Assembly: GCF_031599675.1 (NCBI RefSeq)
Contig: NZ_CP134223.1
Span: 3,596,001-3,660,000 of the forward strand
DNA: 64,000 nucleotides
Reading direction: 5' to 3'
DNA from: Paenibacillus pedocola
GTDB lineage: Bacteria; Bacillota; Bacilli; Paenibacillales; Paenibacillaceae
A model generated the notes under the pieces. The model ran no database searches. It had not been told where the DNA came from and saw only the letters and a program-made list of their open reading frames with translations. The position numbers and the translations under genes are program-made. Below, piece after piece: positions 9,833-18,839 of the stretch (its first letter is position 1; each line of letters starts with the position of its first letter).

Positions 9833-10810
9833 TTAGAATTCCATTACTTTCTTCACGGCTGCAATGACGCGTGCCGGTGTAGGAATCCAGGTATCCTCGA
9901 TTTGCGCGAATGGATAGATGGTATCCGGACCTGCTACACGAAGAACAGGCGCTTCAAGATGCAGAATTGCTTTTTCATTAATTTGAGCGATGACTTCGGC
10001 AGCAACGCCGGAGCTCTTTTGTGCTTCTTGAACTACAATGGCACGATTGGTCTTCTTCACAGAAGCAACAATGGTGTCGATGTCAATCGGGCTAACCGTA
10101 CGCAGATCGATAATTTCAGCCTTGATGCCTTCCTTTTCAAGCTGATCAGCGGCTTTGGTGGCAGTATGTACCATCAGACCGTAAGAGATAATAGTAACAT
10201 CCGAACCTTCGCGGACAACGTTTGCTTTGCCCAGTTCGACGGTATACTCACCTTCCGGTACTTCTGCGCGGAACGCATGGTACAGGTTCAAGTGCTCCAT
10301 GAAGAATACAGGGTCATTGTCGCGGATCGAAGCGATCATCAGTCCCTTGGCATCATACGGGTTAGAAGGAATAACAACTTTGATCCCCGGGCTTTGGGCA
10401 ATCAGGCCTTCAAGAGAGTCAGTGTGAAGCTCAGCAGCCTTGACGCCGCCGCCAAAAGGAGTACGGAACACGACTGGAGCATTATATTTGCCGCCGGAAC
10501 GGTAGCGCAGGCGTGCAGCCTGAATAACGATCTGGTCGAGGGCTTCAAAAATGAAGCCGACAAACTGGATTTCAGCGATTGGACGGAAGCCCTGTACCCC
10601 GAGACCAAATGCCAGACCGCCGATTGCGGACTCGGCAAGCGGTGTATCGAACACACGGTCTTCGCCAAATTCTTTCTGCAGCCCTTCTGTTACACGGAAA
10701 ACGCCGCCTACATTACCAACGTCTTCTCCAAAGATCATAACATTAGGGTCACGATTCAGTTCAACGCGCATTGCGTCACGGATTGCTTCTTTCATATTCA
10801 TTTGTGCCAT
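9833..10810 (-). CDS. pdhB: Pyruvate dehydrogenase E1 beta subunit
   Basis: Together with PdhA it decarboxylates pyruvate on thiamine diphosphate and acetylates the lipoyl group of E2. The 325-residue sequence shows the transketolase-like beta fold: [16 protein letters not shown], the [18 protein letters not shown] stretch, [17 protein letters not shown] and the C-terminal [14 protein letters not shown]. The start has an AGGGGG site and lies 15 bp after the pdhA stop, so the two subunits are translated from one transcript. A 210-bp gap with structured repeats separates it from pdhC. Confidence 0.97.
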   Translation of the reverse strand: MAQMNMKEAIRDAMRVELNRDPNVMIFGEDVGNVGGVFRVTEGLQKEFGEDRVFDTPLAESAIGGLAFGLGVQGFRPIAEIQFVGFIFEALDQIVIQAARLRYRSGGKYNAPVVFRTPFGGGVKAAELHTDSLEGLIAQSPGIKVVIPSNPYDAKGLMIASIRDNDPVFFMEHLNLYHAFRAEVPEGEYTVELGKANVVREGSDVTIISYGLMVHTATKAADQLEKEGIKAEIIDLRTVSPIDIDTIVASVKKTNRAIVVQEAQKSSGVAAEVIAQINEKAILHLEAPVLRVAGPDTIYPFAQIEDTWIPTPARVIAAVKKVMEF

Positions 10811-10825
10811 TGCCTGATATCCCCC

Positions 10826-11923
<1,098 letters not shown>

Positions 11924-11933
11924 TCAGTGGTCT

Positions 11934-12047
11934 CTGTTATAGAATTATTATACACCTGTTTTATCTGTTTCGTCAAAGAAATACGCATAAAATTTATGTT
12001 TCCATAAATTATGTATGTATAACAGGTGATGAAATTCTCTATAACAG
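11934..12047. promoter_or_regulatory. Large inverted operator-like element at the pdhA promoter
   Basis: Two 27-bp arms in inverted orientation (11934-11960 and 12021-12047) share CTGTTATAGA at one end and CACCTGTT at the other, with nine variable bases between, separated by 60 bp. The arm near pdhA covers the -10 element and start region of the promoter; the other lies upstream of it. A smaller AATTTATG/CATAAATT hairpin (11991-12010) is inside. This looks like paired binding sites for a regulator, perhaps through looping. Confidence 0.6.
11947..11976 (-). promoter_or_regulatory. Promoter of the pdh operon
   Basis: On the minus strand TTGACG (11971-11976) is followed after 18 bp by a perfect TATAAT (11947-11952). 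The pdhA start is about 50 bases further. Confidence 0.75.
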
Positions 12048-12066
12048 ATTTGCTTTTTTTCAAGCA

Positions 12067-12092
12067 GGTAAATGATTTTTGGCACATTTACC
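12067..12092. promoter_or_regulatory. Inverted repeat before the esterase gene
   Basis: GGTAAATG (12067-12074) and CATTTACC (12085-12092) form a perfect 8-bp inverted repeat with a 10-bp spacer, in the divergent region and about 70 bp before the esterase start. It may be an operator; no protein can be assigned. Confidence 0.4.
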
Positions 12093-12156
12093 ACTTGGGT
12101 AATTTTAACGCAAGCACACGGTTAATGCAAAATTCGACAAGAAAGGTGACGATTCA

Positions 12157-12891
12157 GTGATGAGCGAACCTGTTTTTCTGAAACGTACAATCGTTAAACA
12201 AACACTTTGGAGCGAACATCTGCAGGAAGAACGCAAGCTCCGGATTTATCTTCCCCCAGGCTATAATGAAGTACTCAGCTATCCTGTTGTCTATTGCCAG
12301 GACGGAGAGGAATTCTTTAATTTCGGCCGGATCGCCACCCTCGCCGGGCAGCTCATTATAGAGGAAGACATTGAGCCGTTCATCATCGTAGGCGTTGAAG
12401 TGAATGTCGCCGTCCGGACACAGGAGTATGCTCCCTTTGGCAGCCGGTTCAGACAATACCTTGCCTGCTTTGCCGAAGAGATTATTCCCTTCATTGAACA
12501 TAATTATCCGGTCCGCCGTACCCCGGATGAACGGATCATTGCCGGAGACTCCCTGGGAGGCAGCGTTTCCCTGCACCTCGCCCTTGCCTACCCCCGTCTG
12601 TTCAACCGAGTCCTGAGCCTTTCAGGCGCCTATTATCCGGAGTCCCGCGACATCATCGCTCTGGAAGAGGATCTATCCTGGCTGGACATTAATATGGTAG
12701 TAGGACTGCAGGAGACAGATTATCAGACGGATACCGGAGTATACGACTTCGTCCAGATGAACCGGGACACCAAGGCTCTGCTTGAATCCCGCGGTGCAAC
12801 AGTTTCCTACCGTGAAAAGGACGGCAAGCATCTTTGGGGATTTTGGCAAAAAGAACTCCCAGAATCATTACTCTATTTCTTTACCCCATGA
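12157..12891 (+). CDS. Enterochelin-esterase-like alpha/beta hydrolase
   Basis: Member of the esterase D / Fes-like family (PF00756). The nucleophile serine is in AGDSLGGSVSLHLA near residue 128, an aspartate/glutamate is expected near the VGLQETDY region, and the catalytic histidine is in DGKHLWGFWQKEL. No signal peptide or membrane segment is visible, so it acts in the cytoplasm. Substrates of such proteins include siderophore esters and small acyl esters; the sequence does not decide between them. AAGGTGA lies seven bases before the GTG at 12157 and ten before an ATG at 12160, so either may be used. It is divergent from pdhA. Confidence 0.8.
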   Translation: MMSEPVFLKRTIVKQTLWSEHLQEERKLRIYLPPGYNEVLSYPVVYCQDGEEFFNFGRIATLAGQLIIEEDIEPFIIVGVEVNVAVRTQEYAPFGSRFRQYLACFAEEIIPFIEHNYPVRRTPDERIIAGDSLGGSVSLHLALAYPRLFNRVLSLSGAYYPESRDIIALEEDLSWLDINMVVGLQETDYQTDTGVYDFVQMNRDTKALLESRGATVSYREKDGKHLWGFWQKELPESLLYFFTP

Positions 12892-12968
12892 AACAGCATA
12901 AAAAGGCGAAAACGTGAACATTATGCCGGAGTATGTATATCCACAGCTTGTTTGCGCTTCCATTTTGC

Positions 12969-12998
12969 GGCGGGCACACGGTGCCCGTCCTCTTTTTT
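12969..12998 (+). terminator. Terminator after the esterase gene
   Basis: A 9-bp GC-rich stem (12969-12977 with 12981-12989) with a 3-base loop is followed by TCTTTTTT. Confidence 0.8.
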
Positions 12999-13039
12999 AG
13001 GATGGCAGCCGGTTAAGCCCGTATTTCAGTGTACTATAG

Positions 13040-13513
13040 CTATAGCTTTTCTTTAATAATACGCTCCAGCAAAACATCGCAGCCGGCATTGATAAGGTCA
13101 TAGACCTGCTCAAAATTTCCTGTAAAATAAGGATCCGGTACCTCACGCAGCTCTTCGTCCGGCAGCAAATCCATGAAAAACAGCAGCTCTGCCTTATCTC
13201 CGCCGGGAAGCTTGCGGACATTCACGCCATTGGAGTTGTCCATGCAGACGATATATTGAAACTTCTCAAAATCACCGCTGCTCACCAGACGTGCTGTCAT
13301 ATTCTCATAGCTAATCCCCTTCTGGTCGAGAATACGCCGGGTCCCTTCATGCGGCACTTTACCAATATGCCAATCCCCTGTTCCTGCTGAATCTACACCG
13401 ATACGCTCTGACAGATGGCGTTCTGCGATTTTGCTGCGGAGAACTGCCTCAGCCATAGGTGAACGGCAGATATTCCCCAGACATACGAATAACACATTTA
13501 CGATTTCTCTCAC
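13040..13513 (-). CDS. Low-molecular-weight protein tyrosine phosphatase
   Basis: Removes phosphate from protein tyrosine (or arginine) residues. The P-loop CLGNICRS is at the N-terminus and the general-acid aspartate is in VPDPYF. About 157 residues is the normal size. The start is unclear: the GTG at 13513 lies inside a near-perfect Shine-Dalgarno (GGGAGGTGA), and the codon eight bases after GGAGG is ATC at 13504, which would give a protein beginning VNVLFVCLGN, the usual family length. It is divergent from the thiamine pyrophosphokinase gene. B. subtilis relatives are YfkJ and YwlE. Confidence 0.9.
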   Translation of the reverse strand: MREIVNVLFVCLGNICRSPMAEAVLRSKIAERHLSERIGVDSAGTGDWHIGKVPHEGTRRILDQKGISYENMTARLVSSGDFEKFQYIVCMDNSNGVNVRKLPGGDKAELLFFMDLLPDEELREVPDPYFTGNFEQVYDLINAGCDVLLERIIKEKL

Positions 13514-13600
13514 CTCCCGGAGATCTTTTTGGCCAGCTAAACTGTGCGGCTTCTATATAGAAGAAACCCGCTCTATACATTTTACCGCTGCCTGGTCCAA

Positions 13601-13629
13601 TTGTACAACTTTTCGATCTGCATTATACT
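13601..13629 (+). promoter_or_regulatory. Promoter of the thiamine pyrophosphokinase gene
   Basis: TTGTAC (13601-13606), a 17-bp spacer and TATACT (13624-13629) match the sigma-A pattern. The TTG start codon is about 47 bases downstream. Confidence 0.65.
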
Positions 13630-13675
13630 TGTTCAGGATGACAAACTATACATCAGAAGAAGGAGGGGGATTGTT

Positions 13676-14317
13676 TTGCCATCCAAACGAGTTGTTATAT
13701 TCGCCGGCGGTGCGCTGTCCGAGGACTTGCTGCACCAAATAGACGAAGATGATTTTATAATCGGTGCTGATCGCGGAGCTTTGTTCCTTGTCTCCCATGG
13801 TATTACACCGGATATTGCTGTTGGTGACTTTGATTCCGTCAGCCCGGAAGCGCTGGAACAGATTCAAGCAGGCAGTAAACAAACAATTACCTGCGACCCG
13901 ATCGACAAGGATTTGACCGACAGTGAAATGGCGCTTGACCTGGCACTAGGCACCCAGCCTGAATCCATCCTGCTGATGGGTGTAACAGGCACACGAATGG
14001 ACCACACTCTGGCCGGCATCCAGATGATGACGAGAGCAATGCAGCGGCAGGTGAGCTGTTCTGTGATGGATTCACATAATTATATCACCCTTACCGGGTC
14101 GCAAGCTCTTGTTCAGGAACGCGGATTCACCTATGTCTCCCTGCTCCCCCTGACACCGGAAGTAACAGGAATCACCCTGCAGGGCTTTCAATATCCTTTG
14201 GAGAATGCCACGCTGAAACTGGGCCAATCCCTGGCTGTCAGCAACCGGCTGATCGGGGAGTCCGGCACGGTTACTATCCAAAGCGGACTGCTGCTGATCA
14301 TCCAAAGCAGGGATTAA
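13676..14317 (+). CDS. thiN: Thiamine pyrophosphokinase
   Basis: Transfers pyrophosphate from ATP to thiamine to form thiamine diphosphate, the cofactor needed by the E1 subunit encoded nearby. Conserved features are FAGGALSEDLL, IGADRGALFLVSHG, AVGDFDSV, the DPIDKDLTDSEMAL segment and LMGVTGTRMDHTL. The open frame extends 44 codons upstream, but AGAAGGAGGGGG lies just before the TTG at 13676 (protein start PSKRVVIFAGG), giving 213 residues, the normal family length. A terminator follows, so it is a single-gene unit. Confidence 0.92.
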   Translation: MPSKRVVIFAGGALSEDLLHQIDEDDFIIGADRGALFLVSHGITPDIAVGDFDSVSPEALEQIQAGSKQTITCDPIDKDLTDSEMALDLALGTQPESILLMGVTGTRMDHTLAGIQMMTRAMQRQVSCSVMDSHNYITLTGSQALVQERGFTYVSLLPLTPEVTGITLQGFQYPLENATLKLGQSLAVSNRLIGESGTVTIQSGLLLIIQSRD

Positions 14318-14363
14318 TACATAGAAATTCGGAGACATCGTTGTAACCTTTGTTTCAAAACTT

Positions 14364-14407
14364 AAAAACCGGGAATCCCTTGCCAGTAAAGGAGTTCCCG
14401 GTTTTTT
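14364..14407 (+). terminator. Terminator after thiN
   Basis: AACCGGGAA pairs with TTCCCGGTT (14367-14375 with 14395-14403) and is followed by T residues. Confidence 0.85.
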
Positions 14408-14532
14408 CGCGCTCATCAGACCGCAAAATATTAATTTTTTGTAACTTTTAATGATTTTTTAATAAAACGCTTCCAACCCACGCCCAGCCTGAATCTAAGA
14501 CAGTTATGGAAAAATATAGGCGGCTAATAAAC

Positions 14533-14541
14533 TGATATACT
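14533..14541 (+). promoter_or_regulatory. Extended -10 promoter of the NlpC/P60 gene
   Basis: TGATATACT (TG, one base, TATACT) is an extended -10 element 55 bases before the start; no good -35 is present. Confidence 0.4.
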
Positions 14542-14596
14542 ACGAAACAGAGAAAGAAGAATACATGATAGATACAAACCTGGGAGGTACTACAAC

Positions 14597-15103
14597 ATGA
14601 ATAAGCAACAATGGTTCAAACAAGCGATTATCGTGGGGATAAGCACTACAATTGGCCTGAGCACTCTGATGGCTACAGGAGCCGGCACAGCACCTGTTGC
14701 TGCCGCATCTGTATCGTCCTCTACTGGACAAAGCATTGTAAACTTAGGCAAAAAATACTTGGGTGTGCGTTATCAGTTTGGCGCATCTACTTCTACTACA
14801 AGATATTTTGACTGCTCCTCTTTTACTAAATATATCTTTGCCAAATATGGCATTAACCTGCCGCGTACTTCTGTTGCTCAATCAAAAGTCGGAAAAGCCG
14901 TATCCAAAGCGAATCTCCGTGTTGGCGATCTGGTCTTCTTCTCCAGCGGCAGCAGAGCTAATGGTAAAAACGTGACCCACGTAGCAGTATACGCCGGCAA
15001 CGGCAAGATTCTACACACGTACGGTTCCCCCGGCGTCACAGTGTCAAACCTGAATTCCGGCAACTGGAAAAGAACCTACCTGAAAGCACGCCGCGTACTG
15101 TAG
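14597..15103 (+). CDS. Secreted NlpC/P60 family cell-wall hydrolase
   Basis: Predicted gamma-D-glutamyl-meso-diaminopimelate endopeptidase that cuts peptidoglycan stem peptides. Residues 1-37 form a signal peptide (basic start, hydrophobic core, AAA-type cleavage region). The mature part is a single NlpC/P60 domain with the catalytic cysteine in FDCSSFTKYIF, histidine in VTHVAVYAG and a second polar histidine in ILHTYG. There are no SH3 or LysM wall-binding modules, so it is a minimal enzyme of 168 residues. GGGAGGT lies eight bases before the ATG. It is transcribed alone and converges on the next gene. Confidence 0.9.
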   Translation: MNKQQWFKQAIIVGISTTIGLSTLMATGAGTAPVAAASVSSSTGQSIVNLGKKYLGVRYQFGASTSTTRYFDCSSFTKYIFAKYGINLPRTSVAQSKVGKAVSKANLRVGDLVFFSSGSRANGKNVTHVAVYAGNGKILHTYGSPGVTVSNLNSGNWKRTYLKARRVL

Positions 15104-15125
15104 AACTTCTCCTTATTAAGGACAA

Positions 15126-15875
15126 TCAGCCTGCAGGGCCGCCTTCGGGCGCCCTCATTATATATCCGGTTCCGCGCACCGTATGAATCAGCTTATTGCG
15201 ATGGCCTTTGTCAACCTTCATGCGGATATGTCTGATATAGACATCTACCACATTGGTGTCCGCAGGAAAGTGATACCCCCACACCTGCCTTAAGATTTCG
15301 TCCCGGGGACAAATTTCCCCTTGATGCAGAGCGAGATAATAGAGCAGATCAAATTCTTTGGGGGTCAGCATGAGCTGGATTCCATCCCGGCTGACCAGCC
15401 GGCGGCTGGAGTCCAGCATTAGGCCATCAACCTTAAGCAGAGATTCGAGGCCGCGCCGTCGTCCCGTAAGCCAGAGCAGGTTCATTACTCTGCATCTGAA
15501 TTCACCTGTGTGCAGCGGCTGTTGCATATATTCGTTTCCACCCGCTTCAAATACCGCAACGGCATCTTCGCCAGCACCCTCACTTGCAATAACCATCACC
15601 GGCAAAAAGGTCCCCTGAGCCCGGAACTCCGAAACGATGCTCCAACCGGCCCATTCCCCGGCATTTAGCAGCTCCGCCAGAAGCAGAACGGGATGAACTC
15701 TGGCTAATAATAAGCGAAGATCCTCGAGATCTTCGCTTATTGCCGTCTGCAGCCCCAGCCTGCCGAGAGCTTCTTCAATCTGCAAATGTACCTTTTCCCT
15801 GTTGCGGATGCTTTCCTGTGTTCCACCGGCTTCACGGGCAGCCCCAGATATGTACCAGGCGATGATTTCGTTCAT
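15126..15875 (-). CDS. Orphan response regulator with degenerate receiver
   Basis: OmpR/PhoB-type DNA-binding protein. The C-terminal winged helix (about 150-243) is well conserved: LTPKEFDLLYYLALHQGEICPRDEIL and VVDVYIRHIRMKVD. The N-terminal part aligns with a receiver but lacks key residues. The acidic pair of strand 1 is absent, the phospho-acceptor aspartate position reads glutamate (PVLLLAELL), and the invariant lysine before the cis-proline is glutamine (YMQQPL). It is therefore unlikely to be switched by ordinary phosphorylation. No histidine kinase is adjacent. GGGAGGGG precedes the ATG. Confidence 0.85.
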   Translation of the reverse strand: MNEIIAWYISGAAREAGGTQESIRNREKVHLQIEEALGRLGLQTAISEDLEDLRLLLARVHPVLLLAELLNAGEWAGWSIVSEFRAQGTFLPVMVIASEGAGEDAVAVFEAGGNEYMQQPLHTGEFRCRVMNLLWLTGRRRGLESLLKVDGLMLDSSRRLVSRDGIQLMLTPKEFDLLYYLALHQGEICPRDEILRQVWGYHFPADTNVVDVYIRHIRMKVDKGHRNKLIHTVRGTGYIMRAPEGGPAG

Positions 15876-15949
15876 GGATCTCCCCTCCCTGCATCCTTTT
15901 CAGCCTTGCGGCAGTATACCCGCCGCAGATCAAGCTTAGAATTCCCCCA

Positions 15950-15983
15950 AAGCAAAGAGACCATTCCAGATGGGAATGGTCTC
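15950..15983 (-). terminator. Terminator after the thiF-like gene
   Basis: A perfect 11-bp inverted repeat (15957-15967 with 15973-15983) with a 5-base loop is followed on the minus strand by TTTGCTTT. Confidence 0.65.
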
Positions 15984-16002
15984 CACATTAAGTTCTACCA
16001 CA

Positions 16003-17058
16003 TTAGCCAAAATACCGGTGATAAACGCTGCGGGCGGCGGCTACATCACTGGTCCCATGAATCAGAGCCCGCCCGTCGGCAAAAATCACCAGACGGTAAG
16101 GTTCCTCCGTAAACGAAACGAGATAAGGATTGCTCTCGACCCTTCCGCTTCCCAGCCTGGAGAGCCGGGCAGCCGTCTCCTGCAAATCCAGCTTTTGGCG
16201 GTGTGCCGGCCGGATTTGTACAGTATCCCTGCCGCACAGCACATCACTGCGTTCCGTATTGGCCGCGGTCAGGTAAGGATAAATCGCATGGCTGCCACAG
16301 GACGGGCAATCCGCCTTCTTCGCCGCCTTTACCCCAATCTCCTGGTGCTCATTGCGCCACACATCAAAGCTGAGCAGCTTGTCCCGCAGCTGGCTCTGCC
16401 GCCCCCCAAGCAATTTGAGCGCTTCAGCTGTTCCGTTAGCCGTAACTAGCTGCACCGCCTGCGGCAAAATGCCCGCAGTGTCACAGGTATCTCCGCCCAA
16501 CGGAACGGTGCCCAGCAGACAGTTCAGGCAAGGCGTCTCTCCCGGCAGAATCGTGTAGGTTATCCCGTAGCTGCCTACACATGCTCCATAAATCCAGGGA
16601 ATCCCGTGTTTCTGAGCCATATCATTGATTATCAGCCGTGTATCAAAGTTATCTGTACCGTCCATAATGAGGTCCACTCCGGGCAGCAGACCTTCCAGCT
16701 CTTCCGCACGAACATCCAGCACATGGGCCTCGATCACGATCCCGGAATTAATCTGTTCCAGCCTGGCTTTTGCAGCCGCAGCCTTAGGCATCCTGCTGCT
16801 GGCATCTGCTTCTGTATATAGCTGCTGCCGCTGTAGATTACTCCATTCCACATAGTCCCGGTCGGCAAGAATCAATCTTCCGACACCGCAGCGGGCGAGT
16901 GTCTCAGCAATGCCGGTACCGAGCGCACCTGCACCGATAATCAGCACACTAGAACGGGCGAGGCCCTCTTGCCCCTCAGCCCCAAATGGCGCAAAGCGAA
17001 CCTGGCGCGAATAGCGGCCGTCTCTACCTGAACTATTGATATCTTCACTATGGCTCAT
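16003..17058 (-). CDS. ThiF/MoeB/HesA-type E1-like adenylyltransferase
   Basis: Adenylates the C-terminal glycine of a small ubiquitin-like sulfur carrier (ThiS or MoaD type). The ATP-binding GAGALGTGIAETLARCGVG is near residue 45, DGTDNFDTRLIINDM near 130, the candidate catalytic cysteine in GGDTCDTAG near 195, and zinc ligands are CLNC and CPSCG. About 85 further residues follow the usual core (to 351). I use the ATG at 17058, nine bases after GGGGGGA. No thiS, moaD or other thiamine or molybdopterin gene is adjacent, so its partner is unknown. Confidence 0.88.
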   Translation of the reverse strand: MSHSEDINSSGRDGRYSRQVRFAPFGAEGQEGLARSSVLIIGAGALGTGIAETLARCGVGRLILADRDYVEWSNLQRQQLYTEADASSRMPKAAAAKARLEQINSGIVIEAHVLDVRAEELEGLLPGVDLIMDGTDNFDTRLIINDMAQKHGIPWIYGACVGSYGITYTILPGETPCLNCLLGTVPLGGDTCDTAGILPQAVQLVTANGTAEALKLLGGRQSQLRDKLLSFDVWRNEHQEIGVKAAKKADCPSCGSHAIYPYLTAANTERSDVLCGRDTVQIRPAHRQKLDLQETAARLSRLGSGRVESNPYLVSFTEEPYRLVIFADGRALIHGTSDVAAARSVYHRYFG

Positions 17059-17079
17059 TCCTGACAGTCCCCCCATATT

Positions 17080-17121
17080 GAAAAGCCGGGAAACAGCAGC
17101 TGGTCCACTGCTCTTCCCCGG
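17080..17121 (-). terminator. Terminator after the ABC-F gene
   Basis: CCGGGGAA...GCAG pairs with CTGC...TTTCCCGG and is followed on the minus strand by CTTTTC, a short T-run. Confidence 0.6.
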
Positions 17122-17134
17122 ATTTTAAATTAAA

Positions 17135-18694
17135 CTATACCGTCTGTACCTGTGCTGACCACTGCTCAACATCCCAAATCTTCGTAACCCAATCCTCGTA
17201 AAAATCAGGTTCATGAGAGACAAGCAGAATCGTTCCTTTATACTCCTGCAATGCACGCTTCAGCTCAGCCTTGGCAACGATGTCCAGGTGGTTCGTAGGT
17301 TCATCGAACAGAACCCAGTTGCTCTCGCGCATCATCAGCTTGCACAGACGCACCTTAGCCTGCTCCCCCCCGCTCAGCATGCTCAGCGGACGGGTAATAT
17401 GCTCGTTTTTCAGACCGCAGCGGGCCAGATGGCCGCGCACTTCATTCTGTGTAAGGCTGGAAAATTCGTTCCACACGTCGTCTATCGGTGTAATATTGGC
17501 TGCCTTAACCTCCTGCTGGAAGTAGGCTGCATTCAGATAATCACCCAGGTAGGTTTTACCGCTGTATACCGGAATTACGCCCAGAATCGACTTCAACAGC
17601 GTGGATTTACCGACACCATTGCAGCCGACAATCGCAATCTTGTCCCCGCGTTCAATCGTCATATTCAGATTGGGCAGCAGCGGACGGTCGTAGCCGATTT
17701 CGAAGTCAATGCCCTCGAATACGGTTTTGCCGCTGGAGCGGCTCTCTTTGAACGAGAAGCTCGGCTTCGCTGCCTCCTCCGGCCTGTCGATCCGCTCTAT
17801 GCGGTCGAGCTGTTTTTCACGGCTTTTCGCCCGGCCAGAAGTGGAAGCACGCGCTTTGTTTCGCTGGATGAAATCCTCCTGCTTCTTGATATAATCCCGC
17901 TGCTTCTCATATGCCTCGATATGCTGGGCCTTGTTCATTTCCGCCATATCCAGAAACTTCTCATAGTTCGCAGTATAACGGGTCAGCTTGGCGAACTCCA
18001 GATGGTACACCACATTAACGACTTTATTCATAAATTCAGTATCATGGGAAATCAGCAAAAAAGCATAAGGATACTGCTTCAGGTAGTTGGTCAGCCAGTC
18101 GATGTGCTCAACATCCAGGTAGTTGGTAGGCTCATCCAGCAGCAGTACATTCGGCTTCTCCAGCAGCAGCTTGGCCAGCAGAACCTTCGTCCGTTGTCCT
18201 CCGCTCAGCGAAGCTACATCTCGATCCAGACCGATTGCTGACAAACCCAGACCGTTACCCATTTCCTCGACTTTAACATCAATCAGATAGAAATCACCCA
18301 TATCCAGCTGCTCCTGAATCTCACCCATCTGCTCAAGCAGCAGTTCCAGCTCTTCAGGTGAGGCATCGCCCATTTTACCGGTAATCTCTGTCATTTCACT
18401 CTCCAGCTCAAGCAGCGGCAGGAAAGCATCCTTCAACACGTCACGCACCGTTTTACCGGGTGTAAGGTTCGTATGCTGATCCAGATAACCGTAACGCACT
18501 CTCGGTGTCCATTCTACTTTTCCGCTATCCTTCAGCAAGGTTCCGGTCAAAATATTCATCAGCGTCGACTTGCCGACGCCATTCGCTCCCACCAGTCCAA
18601 CATGCTCGCCGGCCAGCAGCCGAAAGGACACATTCGTGAATAACTGCCGGTCTCCAAAGTTGTGGGAAACGTCTTCTACTGTAAGTAAACTCAT
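17135..18694 (-). CDS. ABC-F family ATPase (YbiT/YkpA type)
   Basis: Soluble protein with two ABC ATPase domains and no membrane segments. ABC-F proteins act on ribosomes as translation factors. Walker A motifs are GANGVGKST (near residue 36) and GCNGVGKST (near 355); signatures LSGGQRTKV and LSGGEQAKV; Walker B LLLDEPTNYLD and LFDEPTNHLD. The inter-domain linker (about 240-320) is charged and helical with [20 protein letters not shown], as in the YbiT subfamily. Resistance-type ABC-F proteins usually have longer linkers, so a housekeeping role is more likely. It has its own terminator. Confidence 0.93.
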   Translation of the reverse strand: MSLLTVEDVSHNFGDRQLFTNVSFRLLAGEHVGLVGANGVGKSTLMNILTGTLLKDSGKVEWTPRVRYGYLDQHTNLTPGKTVRDVLKDAFLPLLELESEMTEITGKMGDASPEELELLLEQMGEIQEQLDMGDFYLIDVKVEEMGNGLGLSAIGLDRDVASLSGGQRTKVLLAKLLLEKPNVLLLDEPTNYLDVEHIDWLTNYLKQYPYAFLLISHDTEFMNKVVNVVYHLEFAKLTRYTANYEKFLDMAEMNKAQHIEAYEKQRDYIKKQEDFIQRNKARASTSGRAKSREKQLDRIERIDRPEEAAKPSFSFKESRSSGKTVFEGIDFEIGYDRPLLPNLNMTIERGDKIAIVGCNGVGKSTLLKSILGVIPVYSGKTYLGDYLNAAYFQQEVKAANITPIDDVWNEFSSLTQNEVRGHLARCGLKNEHITRPLSMLSGGEQAKVRLCKLMMRESNWVLFDEPTNHLDIVAKAELKRALQEYKGTILLVSHEPDFYEDWVTKIWDVEQWSAQVQTV

Positions 18695-18839
18695 AAATTC
18701 TCAGTAAGCTCCTATCTATTTTTAACATGAGGCCAATATTCTGTCAGTACATATAACGACCATTTTAACACAAGTCAGGGCCTCACTGAAATAGGGATTT
18801 ACCTGTTCCGTGCTCTGCAAGAAAATTAATTTGATATTT

